64,000 nucleotides of DNA from Marinoscillum sp. (GTDB lineage: Bacteria > Bacteroidota > Bacteroidia > Cytophagales > Cyclobacteriaceae). This document shows positions 33,213-43,819 of this stretch, in pieces. The position numbers were made by a program, and so were the translations under genes. The first letter of the stretch is position 1, and every line of letters begins with the position of its first letter. The stretch is taken from NCBI GenBank assembly GCA_024305105.1, contig JAMWZA010000009.1:1-64000 (forward strand), written 5' to 3'. The notes beneath the pieces were generated by a model that saw only the letters and a list, made by a program, of their open reading frames with translations, was not told where the DNA came from and ran no database searches.

Positions 33213-34937
33213 ATGGAGATAGTAGAAAAAGCAAAAAAGTGGTTAGACAGCCAGAAAGTGGATCAAGAAACAAAGAATGCGATCCAAACGATGATCAATT
33301 CAGATGATCAATCTGAATTAACCGAATGCTTTTATAAGGACCTGGAGTTTGGTACAGGTGGGTTAAGAGGAATCATGGGACATGGATCTAACCGAATTAA
33401 CAAATACACTGTAGGCATGGCCACTCAAGGTCTGGCCAACTACCTCAATGAAAACTTTGCTGGCGAGGAGATTAGTGTGGCTATTGCTCATGACAGCAGA
33501 AACAATAGTCGTTTCTTTGCTGAAACTACTGCTGCCGTCTTTTCCGGTAATGGAATCAAAGTTTTTCTATTTGAAGACCTAAGACCTACACCTGAGCTCT
33601 CATTTGCTATAAGACATCTTGGCTGCAAGAGTGGCGTTGTTCTTACGGCATCACATAACCCGAAAGAATACAATGGGTATAAAGCCTACTGGGACGATGG
33701 CGCTCAAATCGTACCACCTCATGATAAAAACGTAATCACTGAGGTTGGCAATATTCAGTCAATCGATGAGGTCAAGTTTGAAGGTAACAAAGACTTGATT
33801 CAGCCAATAGGCAAAGAAATTGATGAAGTCTATCTGGAAATGATCAAATCACTTTCGCTTTCTCAAGACGCTATTGAGAAAGAAAAGGATTTAAAAATTG
33901 TATTTAGTGGCATTCATGGAACAGGCTCTACCCTAGTTCCTCCTGTTCTGAAAAAGTTTGGCTTTGAAAATGTTACTCAAGTCGAAGAACAAGTAGAACC
34001 AGATGGAAACTTCCCAACTGTCGTTTACCCTAACCCTGAAGAGGCAGAAGCTTTAAGTCTTGCCCTCAAAAAAGCGGAAGAAATTGATGCCGATCTGGTA
34101 ATGGCCACAGATCCTGATTCCGACCGAGTAGGAATAGCTGTTAAAAATGACAAAGGTGCATTTCAATTGATGAATGGCAACCAGACAGGTTCGCTACTGC
34201 TGTACTACCTCCTACGCAAGTGGCAGGAAAACGGAAAACTTACTGGGAAGGAGTATGTGGTTAAAACCATAGTGACCACAGACTTGATTAGCAGAATAGC
34301 CGAGAAGTATGATGTAACACTTTACAACACCCTTACAGGCTTTAAATACATCGCTGAAGTCATAAGAGATCTTGAAGGTAAAGAACAATTCATTGGTGGT
34401 GGTGAAGAAAGCTATGGGTACCTAATCGGCGATTCCGTAAGAGATAAAGACGCCATCGCCTCATGTGCCATGATCGCCGAAATGGCCGCTTGGGCGAAAT
34501 CTGAAAACACAAGTCTTTATGACCTTCTCAAGCAAATTCATGGTGAATTTGGCTTATTCCAGGAATCCTTAAAGTCTCTGACTAAAACAGGAAAGTCTGG
34601 AGCCGAAGAGATCAATGAATTGATGGTCAAGTTTCGAAATGATCCACCTTCTAGCCTTGGTGGATCGAAAGTTAAAACACTGATTGACTATAAATCTTGT
34701 GAAGAAAAAGACCTGGTCAGTGGAGTTTCATCGAAAATAAACTTCCCATCATCGAATGTTTTGCAGTTTATTACCGAAGATGGAAGTAAAATTTCAGTAA
34801 GACCATCTGGCACAGAACCGAAAATAAAATTCTATTTCTCAGTAAATAGCGCGGTTAATGATCTAGAATCATATGACCAAACGGTTGAGAAATTGCAAGG
34901 CAAGACAAATAAAATCATGGAAGAGCTTGGTTTATAA
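33213..34937 (+). CDS. Phospho-sugar mutase (phosphoglucomutase type)
   Basis: 574 residues, the long PGM2/PgcA-like class of alpha-D-phosphohexomutases. It has the phosphoserine loop TASHNPKEYNGYK at about residue 148, the Mg loop DPDSDRVGIA, the sugar-binding loop GGEESYGYL and the C-terminal phosphate-binding RPSGTEPKIKFYF. It interconverts glucose-1-P and glucose-6-P and possibly mannose phosphates. Cytoplasmic. The N terminus has TGGLRGIMGHGSNRIN, as expected. The ATG start follows a long AT-rich leader (33070-33212) that must hold the promoter. pgi lies two genes downstream. Confidence 0.92.
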   Translation: MEIVEKAKKWLDSQKVDQETKNAIQTMINSDDQSELTECFYKDLEFGTGGLRGIMGHGSNRINKYTVGMATQGLANYLNENFAGEEISVAIAHDSRNNSRFFAETTAAVFSGNGIKVFLFEDLRPTPELSFAIRHLGCKSGVVLTASHNPKEYNGYKAYWDDGAQIVPPHDKNVITEVGNIQSIDEVKFEGNKDLIQPIGKEIDEVYLEMIKSLSLSQDAIEKEKDLKIVFSGIHGTGSTLVPPVLKKFGFENVTQVEEQVEPDGNFPTVVYPNPEEAEALSLALKKAEEIDADLVMATDPDSDRVGIAVKNDKGAFQLMNGNQTGSLLLYYLLRKWQENGKLTGKEYVVKTIVTTDLISRIAEKYDVTLYNTLTGFKYIAEVIRDLEGKEQFIGGGEESYGYLIGDSVRDKDAIASCAMIAEMAAWAKSENTSLYDLLKQIHGEFGLFQESLKSLTKTGKSGAEEINELMVKFRNDPPSSLGGSKVKTLIDYKSCEEKDLVSGVSSKINFPSSNVLQFITEDGSKISVRPSGTEPKIKFYFSVNSAVNDLESYDQTVEKLQGKTNKIMEELGL

Positions 34938-35047
34938 CTTTTTAGACCATGTTGCTTAAATCTTTTGATCTACTTATCTTGCATGGAATTTTATCAAACG
35001 TTCTGATTAAATTTATATTTTAACAACCGATCTAACCTGGAACCGCC

Positions 35048-36070
35048 TTGACAGTATTTGTTAATATAATACTAGTAGTAGTTGGATTTGTGCTCTTGAT
35101 CAAGGGCGCAGACTTTTTGGTAAATGGCGCTAGTTCATTAGCCAAAAGATTCAATGTATCTGATATCGCCATTGGCCTCACTGTGGTCGCAATGGGAACC
35201 TCAGCCCCAGAGCTTGTGGTCAACATAATCTCTGGATCTGTACCGAATGAAGGTCCAGATGGAGTGATGACTCACGATATCGTATTTGGAAACATTATCG
35301 GATCCAATATTTTCAACATCTTCCTTATTCTAGGTGTAGCCAGTGTTATTTACCCGCTCACTGTCCAGAGAAATGCTCTTTGGAAAGAAATTCCGTATTC
35401 GTTAATTGCCACATTCATATTTTTCTTCCTTGTGAATGATGTCATGTTCCTTGGAGCTGAGAAGAATGAACTAACGGTAATCGATGCAGCTGTTCTCATT
35501 GTCATGTTTGGTGGATTCCTGACATACATTTTCATGAACCTCACTCGCAACCCCGAGGAGAGCGATTTGGTTGAGGACATTGTCATATTCAGCAGTGTTA
35601 AGACGACTGTAATGATCGTCCTTGGAATTGCAGGGTTGATATTTGGTGGTCAAATGATCGTAGAAAATGCCGTAGAGATTGCTAAGATTTTTGATGTCAG
35701 TGAAAAACTGATTGGGTTAACGATCCTGGCAGCTGGTACTTCCCTTCCAGAATTGGCTACTTCTGCCGTGGCAGCATTTCAAAAGAAATCAGATTTGGCC
35801 GTTGGAAACATCGTTGGGTCAAACATCTTCAATTTGTTACTGGTAATTGGTGCAACAGGGTTTGTTCATGCTCCTTTAGGCTTTCCTACTTCCCTAAACC
35901 TTGACCTCTATTTCGTGATGGGTGGTACGTTTATGTTGTTCCTGTTCATGTTCACTTTCGCTAAATACAAGCTGGATCGATCTGAAGGTGTGATCTATTT
36001 AACTGGTTTTGTGTTTTACATGTACATCCTTTTCGAACGAGAAGGTCTTGGTTACGGCATATTCTTTTAA
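35048..36070 (+). CDS. Calcium/sodium antiporter (CaCA family, YrbG-like)
   Basis: 340 residues with about 10 TM helices in two inverted halves. The alpha-repeat motifs are present in both: VVAMGTSAPELVVN in the first and ILAAGTSLPELATS ... VGNIVGSNIFN in the second. A charged cytoplasmic loop lies between. It exchanges Na+ or H+ for Ca2+ at the inner membrane. Start is TTG 35048; the first residues (TVFVNIILVVVGFVLL) already form TM1, so a later start is not possible. Codons and length are normal. Confidence 0.9.
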   Translation: MTVFVNIILVVVGFVLLIKGADFLVNGASSLAKRFNVSDIAIGLTVVAMGTSAPELVVNIISGSVPNEGPDGVMTHDIVFGNIIGSNIFNIFLILGVASVIYPLTVQRNALWKEIPYSLIATFIFFFLVNDVMFLGAEKNELTVIDAAVLIVMFGGFLTYIFMNLTRNPEESDLVEDIVIFSSVKTTVMIVLGIAGLIFGGQMIVENAVEIAKIFDVSEKLIGLTILAAGTSLPELATSAVAAFQKKSDLAVGNIVGSNIFNLLLVIGATGFVHAPLGFPTSLNLDLYFVMGGTFMLFLFMFTFAKYKLDRSEGVIYLTGFVFYMYILFEREGLGYGIFF

Positions 36071-36154
36071 AACATAATACACATCTTCTGTATTTGGTGA
36101 TCAGGTTTATTGTAAATCTTAGGGTTTATTGCAATGTTTGCAACAAATTAAGAG

Positions 36155-37816
36155 ATGCACATGCTACCAAATATAAATCCAACAACCACTGACGCCTGGA
36201 AACAGTTAGAAGAGCATTACAAATCGATCAAAGAGGTCGAAATGAAAGACCTCTTCGCTAATGATCCAGAGCGATTTAATACCTACTCTGTTGCGTTCGA
36301 AGATATCCTGTTAGATTTCTCAAAGAACAGAATTGATCAAACAACAATTGATCTCCTACTCAAATTAGCCAGCGAAATCAATCTAGATGAAGCCAAAACT
36401 CAAATGTTTGGTGGATCGCACATCAATGTCACCGAAGATCGTGCAGTCCTCCACGTTGCTTTAAGGAACCTCACAGGCAAAACACTTCATGTGGACGGTC
36501 AGGACATTACTGCGGATGTTGAATCCGTGCTAAGCCGTATAAAATCATTCGTAAGCAAGCTTCACTCGGGCGAACAAGCGGGATATACTGGTAAGAGAAT
36601 AACAGATGTTGTAAATATTGGAATTGGTGGTTCTGACCTGGGGCCGTTTATGGTCACTGAATGTCTAAAACCCTATCAGGTGTATGGCATCACATCACAC
36701 TTCGTATCCAATGTGGATGGGACTCACATTGTGGAGACACTATCTAAAGTGAATCCCGAAACCACATTGTTCATTATCGCATCGAAGACATTCACCACGC
36801 AAGAAACCATGACCAATGCGCTCACTGCGAAAGACTGGTTCCTCGAAGTTGCGAAAGATGAGGCTTTTGTTAAAAATCATTTCATTGCGCTATCTACCAA
36901 CAAAGAAGCTGTTTCCGATTTCGGCATTGACACAGCCAACATGTTTGAATTTTGGGACTGGGTTGGTGGCCGCTATTCGTTGTGGTCGGCTATCGGAATG
37001 TCCATCGCTTGTGCGATTGGCTATGATCACTTTGAGGATTTACTCAAAGGGGCTGAAGCTATGGATAATCATTTCCTTGAAACGCCAAGCGAAAAGAATT
37101 TACCGACCATATTGGCATTGCTTGGGGTTTGGTACAATAACTTTTTTGGTGCAGAAACACACGGAATTTTACCATACGATCAGTACATGCATGCCTTTGC
37201 TCCTTACCTCCAGCAAGGAGACATGGAAAGCAATGGCAAGTATGTGAGTCGCTCTGGAGAGAAAGTTGGCTATCAAACGGGACCCATCATCTGGGGAGAA
37301 CCAGGAACGAACGGGCAGCACGCATTTTACCAATTAATCCATCAGGGAACCAAACTAATCCCTTGTGACTTTTTAGCTCCGGCACAGAGTCAAAACCCTA
37401 TTGGTGATCATCATGAGAAATTGTTAGCCAACTTTTTTGCCCAAACAGAAGCACTGATGATGGGTAAAACAAGGGAAGATGTTGTTGCAGAATTTAAAGC
37501 AGCCGGCGTATCAGACGAGCAAATTGAGCTTCTGGCTGACTATAAAGTATTTGAAGGCAATAGACCGACTAATAGCATTCTCTTTAAGAAACTAACTCCG
37601 AGAACGCTAGGATCTCTCATTGCCATGTATGAGCACAAAATTTTTGTACAGGGCATTATCTGGAACATTTACAGTTTCGATCAGTGGGGAGTGGAGCTCG
37701 GAAAGCAGCTTGCCAAGAAGATTCTCCCCAAGCTAAGTTCAGAAGACAAGGTGACAGATCATGATGGCTCTACTTCCGGGTTGATCAATGCCTACAAAGA
37801 GCTTAGGAAAGATTAA
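36155..37816 (+). CDS. pgi: Glucose-6-phosphate isomerase
   Basis: 553 residues with both Pgi signatures: [19 protein letters not shown], then [20 protein letters not shown], and [20 protein letters not shown]. The catalytic Glu lies in the [15 protein letters not shown] area and the Lys in [20 protein letters not shown]. It interconverts glucose-6-P and fructose-6-P. The start is ATG 36155; MLPNIN at codon 3 is an equal choice. The 3' end overlaps the convergent RNA methyltransferase by 14 bases. Confidence 0.96.
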   Translation: MHMLPNINPTTTDAWKQLEEHYKSIKEVEMKDLFANDPERFNTYSVAFEDILLDFSKNRIDQTTIDLLLKLASEINLDEAKTQMFGGSHINVTEDRAVLHVALRNLTGKTLHVDGQDITADVESVLSRIKSFVSKLHSGEQAGYTGKRITDVVNIGIGGSDLGPFMVTECLKPYQVYGITSHFVSNVDGTHIVETLSKVNPETTLFIIASKTFTTQETMTNALTAKDWFLEVAKDEAFVKNHFIALSTNKEAVSDFGIDTANMFEFWDWVGGRYSLWSAIGMSIACAIGYDHFEDLLKGAEAMDNHFLETPSEKNLPTILALLGVWYNNFFGAETHGILPYDQYMHAFAPYLQQGDMESNGKYVSRSGEKVGYQTGPIIWGEPGTNGQHAFYQLIHQGTKLIPCDFLAPAQSQNPIGDHHEKLLANFFAQTEALMMGKTREDVVAEFKAAGVSDEQIELLADYKVFEGNRPTNSILFKKLTPRTLGSLIAMYEHKIFVQGIIWNIYSFDQWGVELGKQLAKKILPKLSSEDKVTDHDGSTSGLINAYKELRKD

Positions 37817-38546
37817 ATCTCATGTGGTGGCAGAGAATCCCAGTGGCAATAGCCACATTTAGAGACTCTGTCGCCCCTACTTTAGGTATCGTCACCCTTC
37901 CGGATAGTACATCATGGACCTCCCGACTAAGGCCGTGTGATTCGCTACCCATAACGAGCATTGTAGGCTTAACGGCCTTCCATTGATCCAATGGCGTACC
38001 GTTCAGGTCAGCTCCGTAAGCTTCCATTGGAGAGTCCTTAATTGTATCAACAATGTTTGCATAGTTGACATGCATTCGTGCAAAAGAGCCCATGGTTGCA
38101 TTGATCACTTTGGGATTATAGAAATCAGTAGTGTCTTTAGAGCAAATGAGCTGATTAAACCCAAACCAGTCCATGGTACGAATGATTGTTCCGAGATTGC
38201 CTGGATCACTTACTCCATCCAATAAAACGATGTGCTGGCTGTGATCTAATGGCTGATTAATCACAGGAATTTCGAAAACAGCCAGACAATCATTGTTCGT
38301 AGTAAATGTTCCTAAATCAGTTAATTCAGTATTTGTGCACTCAATTAGTTGAGACTCAACAATGGATAGGTCTTGTTTGTTATCTTTAACGAATTCAGAA
38401 GTTGCCAAAAGATATTTTACCTTCAGTCCATTTGCTAATCCTTCAAGGACATTTTTACGTCCTTCGGCGAGGAAACACATTTCCTTGGACCTGTACTTTT
38501 TTATCTTCAGCGATTTAATGAATTTTGACTGTTTGTTAGAAACCAT
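37803..38546 (-). CDS. TrmH/SpoU-family RNA 2'-O-methyltransferase
   Basis: The ATG at 38546 ([20 protein letters not shown]) is chosen; extending to 38621 would add a hydrophobic 25-residue stretch read from inside the divergent gene. 247 residues. The N-terminal SpoU_sub_bind-like domain has [17 protein letters not shown]. The C-terminal SPOUT domain carries the trefoil-knot motifs: [22 protein letters not shown] (motif 1), [13 protein letters not shown] (motif 2) and [20 protein letters not shown] (motif 3), given as spans. It methylates rRNA or tRNA ribose with AdoMet. The target (RlmB-like G2251 or another) cannot be decided. Confidence 0.88.
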   Translation of the reverse strand: MVSNKQSKFIKSLKIKKYRSKEMCFLAEGRKNVLEGLANGLKVKYLLATSEFVKDNKQDLSIVESQLIECTNTELTDLGTFTTNNDCLAVFEIPVINQPLDHSQHIVLLDGVSDPGNLGTIIRTMDWFGFNQLICSKDTTDFYNPKVINATMGSFARMHVNYANIVDTIKDSPMEAYGADLNGTPLDQWKAVKPTMLVMGSESHGLSREVHDVLSGRVTIPKVGATESLNVAIATGILCHHMRFNLS

Positions 38547-38554
38547 ATGGTGAG

Positions 38555-40999
38555 TTGGAGTTGAGAGTAAGAACTGTATTATTGCTATTACCCATAGTCC
38601 TATCGTCTTGTTTGGGCACAAAGTACCTAAAAAAGGATGAATCAGTTCTGAAAAATCAGAAAATTCATACCTCGGGAAAAGTATCTAAAGAAGCTCTGAG
38701 AGGTCAGCTTACACAATCCCCCAACACGCGACTAGGGATCTTCCCGATTGCGCACCTTTTCCATGTCCGTAAATTTGGAGAGACTTTTTACGATTCATCA
38801 CGAATCGCCGATAATCGTGAAAAGATTGATAGAAAATACCGTCAAAAGATCAATAAAGCCAACACTTCCAAACGGAAATCGAAACTCAATACGAAACGCA
38901 TTCAAAAACTTGATAAAAAGGACAAAAAATTAAGTGAAGGTAATCTGTTGATGAGATGGGGAGAAGAGCTTGCTGTTTTTGATAGTTCAAAAATTGAGGG
39001 TTCGGCTTTCAACATTCAAAACTACTTGTTTGCGCACGGCTATTTTAATGCTTCTCTCGAGCATTCTGTCAAGTCGAAAAACAAAAAAAAAATCATCAAC
39101 TATACCATCAATGAAAACGATGTTTACACAATTGATTCTTTGATTTACTCAATCAAAGATTCGAAAATTGAAGAAATTTTTATGAATGATATAGCTGAGC
39201 ATAAATTGATCGATCAGCAATACAATCAGGACCTCTTCGCGAAAGAACGAGATCGAGTATACGATCTAATGAGCAATAATGGTTTCTATAATTTTAAAAG
39301 ACAATACGTCCTATTTGAGGTTGATTCAACTATTCTAGACAATAATCAGCTTGTAATCCGACAATCCATTGTAAACCCACCGGATAAAAAGAGTCACCGC
39401 TCTTATCGTCTTGACTCCATCATTTTCTCAGCAGAGCAGACTGGGGTGAACCGCTATTTAAAACCTGTAGAATACAATAGTGTCACTTACAACTTTAAGG
39501 GCAGCAGGTATTCTGAGCGGTTAATAAGTCGTCGTGTTTTCTTGAAGGAGGATAGTTTGTATAGCAAAAAACTTACGCTGGAAACACAGAGACAACTCTC
39601 CTATCTAGATATATTCAAATTTGTCAACGTAAACTACGATACCACTGGAGGTCAATTCATAGCCAGTATTTTTACCAGTCCATTAAAAAAGTACCAAACA
39701 TCTACTGAAACAGGACTCAGCGTATTTGAAGATCAAGGATTTCCGGGACCGTTTTTTAATCTAACAGTCAAGGGAAGAAATATTTTTGGCGGATTGGAGA
39801 TTGTACAGTTTGATGGAAATGCGAGTATTCAGGGAATCCAGGGAGTAACTGATGATGGATCTGATGACGTAAATAATTTTAATTATTCTCGGTTGCAATA
39901 CGGTGCTACACTTACATTCACATTCCCTCAATTCATCTTTCCATTAAATGAGAGACTCAGAAATCACATGGGAAGGTTCAACCCTCGAACAAAGATCATT
40001 GGTGGGATTAACTTTGAAAACCGAATACAAGAGTATGAGCGAAATACGGTCAACACCAGCATGTCTTATATCTGGCAGGTGGAAGATGAAGCGCAGTATA
40101 CTTTTACCCCTTTTGATGCCAGTTATATTTTTTCCGATCCGCTCGAGTCATTCAAAGAGGACCTCATTGCTACTGGAAATCAATCGTTGATTGCATTATT
40201 CAACCCTTCTTTCGTGGTATTCTCATCATTTTCTGCCCGGTTCAATCATGGGAATTATGGAGTTAGTAATAATAATTCACACTTTATACAAGCGTCGTTG
40301 GAATCAGGAGGAAACCTGTTAAATGCATTTAATAATTTACCTGCATTTCAAGATCTGGAAAACTACAAGTACCTAAAAGCAACGTTCGAATTCCGACAAA
40401 ACATAAAACTCACGTCCAGATCATCATTTGCATATAAAGCAAAGGTTGGGGCAGCTTACTCCTATGGCGACAATAACAATGGCAGCCTACCTTATGAAAA
40501 ATACTTCTTTGCTGGTGGCAGTAATAGTATCCGTGCCTGGCAACCTCGACGCCTGGGCCCTGGGGCATATGCACAGATTGACTCTACAGAAACTTCCGGT
40601 ATCGCTCTTGATTATAAAACAGAACGTACAGGAGATATTTTACTAGAAACAAGTGCTGAATTTCGATCGAGTCTTGTTGGATTTATTGACTATGCACTTT
40701 TTATCGATGCGGGCAACATGTGGCTTTGGAATAGCCCTAAATTGAAAGGTGATGCCTTTGGAGAGGATAATGGGTCCTTCAGACTCAATGAGGTTGCAAG
40801 AGAACTTGCTGTAGGTTCAGGTTTTGGTCTTCGCTTTGATTTCTCTTTCCTTGTACTACGGCTTGATCTGGCGTATAAGATTGTCGACCCAGGCTATCCA
40901 AAAGGTGAACGATTTTTATTGAATGATTACAAGTTGAATGACCTGTGGGACTTTAGAAACCACGCAAGTCTCAATATCGGAATTGGGTACCCTTTTTAA
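38555..40999 (+). CDS. tamL: BamA/TamA-family outer-membrane lipoprotein (TamL type)
   Basis: 814 residues. A short lipoprotein signal LLLLPIVLSSCLG predicts a lipidated N terminus, the feature that separates TamL from TamA in Bacteroidota. A basic linker follows (about 95-125), then POTRA-like repeats (about 150-390, EDSLYSKKLTLETQRQLSYLDIFKFVNVNY as a span). The C-terminal 16-strand barrel includes the loop-6 region SNSIRAWQPRRLGPG (equivalent of VRGF) and ends in Phe (IGIGYPF), the usual barrel signal. Start is TTG 38555, or TTG 38561; the only near ATG (38547) is out of frame. Role: outer-membrane protein insertion, probably with a TamB elsewhere. Confidence 0.88.
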   Translation: MELRVRTVLLLLPIVLSSCLGTKYLKKDESVLKNQKIHTSGKVSKEALRGQLTQSPNTRLGIFPIAHLFHVRKFGETFYDSSRIADNREKIDRKYRQKINKANTSKRKSKLNTKRIQKLDKKDKKLSEGNLLMRWGEELAVFDSSKIEGSAFNIQNYLFAHGYFNASLEHSVKSKNKKKIINYTINENDVYTIDSLIYSIKDSKIEEIFMNDIAEHKLIDQQYNQDLFAKERDRVYDLMSNNGFYNFKRQYVLFEVDSTILDNNQLVIRQSIVNPPDKKSHRSYRLDSIIFSAEQTGVNRYLKPVEYNSVTYNFKGSRYSERLISRRVFLKEDSLYSKKLTLETQRQLSYLDIFKFVNVNYDTTGGQFIASIFTSPLKKYQTSTETGLSVFEDQGFPGPFFNLTVKGRNIFGGLEIVQFDGNASIQGIQGVTDDGSDDVNNFNYSRLQYGATLTFTFPQFIFPLNERLRNHMGRFNPRTKIIGGINFENRIQEYERNTVNTSMSYIWQVEDEAQYTFTPFDASYIFSDPLESFKEDLIATGNQSLIALFNPSFVVFSSFSARFNHGNYGVSNNNSHFIQASLESGGNLLNAFNNLPAFQDLENYKYLKATFEFRQNIKLTSRSSFAYKAKVGAAYSYGDNNNGSLPYEKYFFAGGSNSIRAWQPRRLGPGAYAQIDSTETSGIALDYKTERTGDILLETSAEFRSSLVGFIDYALFIDAGNMWLWNSPKLKGDAFGEDNGSFRLNEVARELAVGSGFGLRFDFSFLVLRLDLAYKIVDPGYPKGERFLLNDYKLNDLWDFRNHASLNIGIGYPF

Positions 41000-41001
41000 T
41001 T

Positions 41002-41922
41002 ATGAGAAATAAAGAAACGATAACGGACTGGTTTAAAAACCTGCAAGACGAGATTTGCCTGAGTCTTGAAAAACTCGATGGCGCTTCTAAATTCAAAGAG
41101 GACAATTGGACAAGGCAAGAAGGTGGCGGAGGTCGTTCCAGAGTGATACTTAACGGGGGTTTAATTGAGAAGGGTGGCGTGAATTTCTCTGCCGTTCATG
41201 GAACCTTGCCAGAAAAAATACAAAAAGCCTTAGGCTTCTCTGAATCAACATTCTATGCCACAGGCGTTTCTATTGTCTTACACCCAAAGAATCCATGGGT
41301 ACCTATTATTCATATGAATGTCAGGTACTTCGAAACGGAAAGCATTAACAACAACCAATCCACTTACTGGTTTGGAGGAGGTATCGATTTGACCCCTCAT
41401 TATGTGGATAGCAGCTCCGGTCAGTTCATCCATCAATCACTTAAAAGAGTATGTGATGATGCCAGTCCTGATTATTACCCTCGATTCAAGAAATGGGCAG
41501 ATGACTACTTCTATATCAAACATAGAAATGAAACTCGCGGCGTTGGTGGTATCTTCTACGATCACCTAAACGAAAAAAAGGAAGGCCTGAGTTTTGCGCA
41601 ATTATGGTCCTTCCAGCAAAATGTGGGTCAATCATTCATTCCTATTTACACACACTATGCCAATCAGTCCAGAGACAAAGCTTATACAGATGAAAACCTC
41701 CATTGGCAGAAAATGCGCAGAGGTAGGTATGTAGAGTTCAACCTCGTATGGGATCGAGGCACAAAATTTGGTTTAGACACCAATGGGAGAACCGAGTCTA
41801 TACTCATGAGTATGCCCCCTCAAGCCAATTGGGAATACGATCACCAACCCGCTGAAGGTACTGCTGAGGCTGAATCACTTAAATGGCTAAAAAAGGACCT
41901 CAATTGGATAGATAATGCTTGA
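41002..41922 (+). CDS. hemF: Oxygen-dependent coproporphyrinogen III oxidase
   Basis: 306 residues. Conserved HemF blocks: WTRQEGGGGRSRVI near residue 35, VSIVLHPKNPWVPIIHMNVRYFE, WFGGGIDLTPHY, the HRNETRGVGGIFYDHL region and MRRGRYVEFNLVWDRGTKFGL, given as separate spans. It converts coproporphyrinogen III to protoporphyrinogen IX using O2 in haem synthesis. It starts 2 bases after the tamL stop and overlaps the PAP2 gene by 8 bases, so the three are probably co-transcribed. It implies aerobic life. Confidence 0.96.
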   Translation: MRNKETITDWFKNLQDEICLSLEKLDGASKFKEDNWTRQEGGGGRSRVILNGGLIEKGGVNFSAVHGTLPEKIQKALGFSESTFYATGVSIVLHPKNPWVPIIHMNVRYFETESINNNQSTYWFGGGIDLTPHYVDSSSGQFIHQSLKRVCDDASPDYYPRFKKWADDYFYIKHRNETRGVGGIFYDHLNEKKEGLSFAQLWSFQQNVGQSFIPIYTHYANQSRDKAYTDENLHWQKMRRGRYVEFNLVWDRGTKFGLDTNGRTESILMSMPPQANWEYDHQPAEGTAEAESLKWLKKDLNWIDNA

Positions 41923-42484
41923 GTGGCTGAAAGACCTGGATAAGAACCTCTTCCTGTTTTTGAATGGGCTTGGAAGTCCCTACCTGGACTCGTTCATGAT
42001 ATTTATGTCCGACAAATACGTCTGGATACCACTCTACCTTGTACTGATTTTCTTCCTGGCCAAAACCTATGGTAGGCACGTTTATCAGCCTCTGCTCGTC
42101 ATCGGACTTATAATCCTTTGTACCGACCAAACAACTGCATCCTTTATGAAGCCATTTTTCGAGCGTTTCAGACCATGCAAAGATCCGGAGCTTGAGGGTT
42201 TGGTACACATCGTTGATAAATGTCGTGGACTTTATGGCTTTGCCTCTGGCCATTCCGCCAACTCTTTTGCTGTCGCCGGATTTTTCTTTTTTACTGAACG
42301 TTCCAAAAAAGGAATCCTGCTATTGGTTTGGGCAGGAATCATTGCCTACAGTCGTGTATACCTTGGCGTACACTATCCAGGTGATATTTTAGTCGGAGCA
42401 GGAATTGGTCTACTCTTCAGCTATGGCTGGGTAACAGTTTACCAGTATCTAGCGAGTAAATCAGAGCATATTCACTTTCTCTAA
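41915..42484 (+). CDS. PAP2-family membrane phosphatase
   Basis: 189 residues with about five TM helices. All three PAP2 motifs are present: KPFFERFRPCKD (KxxxxxxRP), YGFASGHSANSFA (xSGH) and SRVYLGVHYPGDILVGA (SRxxxxxHxxxD). It dephosphorylates lipid phosphates such as undecaprenyl-PP or phosphatidic acid; the exact substrate is unknown. Translation is coupled to hemF (8-base overlap). It overlaps the convergent LytTR gene by 24 bases. Confidence 0.92.
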   Translation: MLEWLKDLDKNLFLFLNGLGSPYLDSFMIFMSDKYVWIPLYLVLIFFLAKTYGRHVYQPLLVIGLIILCTDQTTASFMKPFFERFRPCKDPELEGLVHIVDKCRGLYGFASGHSANSFAVAGFFFFTERSKKGILLLVWAGIIAYSRVYLGVHYPGDILVGAGIGLLFSYGWVTVYQYLASKSEHIHFL

Positions 42485-43162
42485 GAAAGCTTCTTTGTAC
42501 GATGCCCCAATCGGAATAACTTTATCACTAATGGCAATATTGAAATCCTCAATGTGATTGATTCGATTTCTATTCACGATATATGACCGGTGAACCCTGC
42601 TGAATATACTTACTGGTAGCCTCTTTTCAATTCCTTTCATCGTGTGATGGACGATGTACTTCCCTTTCACGGTGTTGAAAATCACGTAATCAGCTAAAGC
42701 TTCGACAAAGTACAACTCTTCGTATGGTATACGTACGAACTTAGAGCCTGATTTCACAAAGAGATGATCCTCCTTTTCCGCATACTTCAGCTCTTTATCG
42801 CGTTGCTCTTTAGCTTTTACAGCCGACTTTAGAAACCGGCTATACTCAAATGGTTTTACCAAATAATCCAGCACATTATCTTCAAATGCCTCAATGGCGT
42901 ACTCCTTTTTAGAAGTGATGAAAATAATCGGATAGGTGTTTTTCAAAGATTTGGCAAGATCAAGACCCGTCATTTCCGGCATCTCCACATCGAGAAATAC
43001 CAGATCAACATCGTTGTTCTTTTCATCGATGAGAATATTGGACGCTTCTATCGTGTTATCTAACACGTGAGTTAGGTTTAGAAAGTCGGTTTGCTCAACG
43101 AATTTACTTACGAGAAGACGAGACATTTCATCATCGTCAACAATCATACAGTTAAGGATCAT
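42461..43162 (-). CDS. LytTR-type response regulator
   Basis: 233 residues. Receiver domain at 1-120 with acidic DDDEMSR at 9-14, phospho-acceptor Asp58 in VFLDVEMPEMTG, Thr/Ser in FITSKKEY and Lys in YLVKPFEYS. LytTR DNA-binding domain at about 135-232 with VKSGSKFVRIPYEELYFVEA and RVHRSYIVNRNRI, as spans. It regulates transcription after phosphorylation. No histidine kinase is adjacent, so the partner is elsewhere. It overlaps the riboflavin synthase gene upstream by 4 bases (probable operon). Confidence 0.93.
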   Translation of the reverse strand: MILNCMIVDDDEMSRLLVSKFVEQTDFLNLTHVLDNTIEASNILIDEKNNDVDLVFLDVEMPEMTGLDLAKSLKNTYPIIFITSKKEYAIEAFEDNVLDYLVKPFEYSRFLKSAVKAKEQRDKELKYAEKEDHLFVKSGSKFVRIPYEELYFVEALADYVIFNTVKGKYIVHHTMKGIEKRLPVSIFSRVHRSYIVNRNRINHIEDFNIAISDKVIPIGASYKEAFLEKVNML

Positions 43163-43755
43163 AGTGGACTAGCTGTATTAAGACTGGTTAATTTTTGTAT
43201 GTATTTACCTACAATATCGAATTCAACATTAACAATACTACTTTTTTGGAGATTTATAAAATTTGTGTGCTCAAAAGTGTAAGGAATAATTGCAACACGG
43301 AACATATTGTCCTTCACATCATAGCATGTAAGGCTCGTTCCATTTATGCAAACACTCCCTTTCTCCACCATTAAACCCGGATTATTCAACTGAAAAGTAA
43401 ATACCCAGGAGCCATCTTCATCCTCTACTTGTTTGACCTCAGCAGTAGTGTCTACATGTCCCTGAACAATGTGACCATCAAGCCGACCATTCATTTGGAC
43501 ACATCGCTCTAGATTAATTAAATCTCCTTCAACTAATTGACCAATATTAGATTTTCGCAATGTTTCATCTACTGCTGTCACCCAATGCTTACCATCGCTA
43601 ACGCTTGTCACGGTAAGACACACTCCATTGTGGCTCACACTCTGATCTACCTTCAATTCGTGACTGATGTCAGAAGAAATTTCGAGATGCAAATTACTAC
43701 CTTCTCTTTTTGTTTGAGTAAGATTGCCGAGTGATTCAATGATGCCGGTAAACAT
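43159..43755 (-). CDS. ribE: Riboflavin synthase, alpha subunit
   Basis: The ATG at 43755 gives the canonical start MFTGIIESLGNL; an ATG at 43809 would add 18 unrelated residues. 198 residues with two lumazine-binding beta-barrel repeats: SVSHNGVCLTVTSV in the first half and GSVCINGTSLTCYDV in the second, and RCVQMNGRLDGHIVQGHVD between. It makes riboflavin from two 6,7-dimethyl-8-ribityllumazine molecules. It is in an operon with the LytTR regulator. No FMN riboswitch is visible upstream. Confidence 0.93.
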   Translation of the reverse strand: MFTGIIESLGNLTQTKREGSNLHLEISSDISHELKVDQSVSHNGVCLTVTSVSDGKHWVTAVDETLRKSNIGQLVEGDLINLERCVQMNGRLDGHIVQGHVDTTAEVKQVEDEDGSWVFTFQLNNPGLMVEKGSVCINGTSLTCYDVKDNMFRVAIIPYTFEHTNFINLQKSSIVNVEFDIVGKYIQKLTSLNTASPL

Positions 43756-43819
43756 GAATTTTTTTGAGTTCAGTGGCTGGTTAATAGTACCTAGTGCAAT
43801 AATAGACAATCAAAAATAA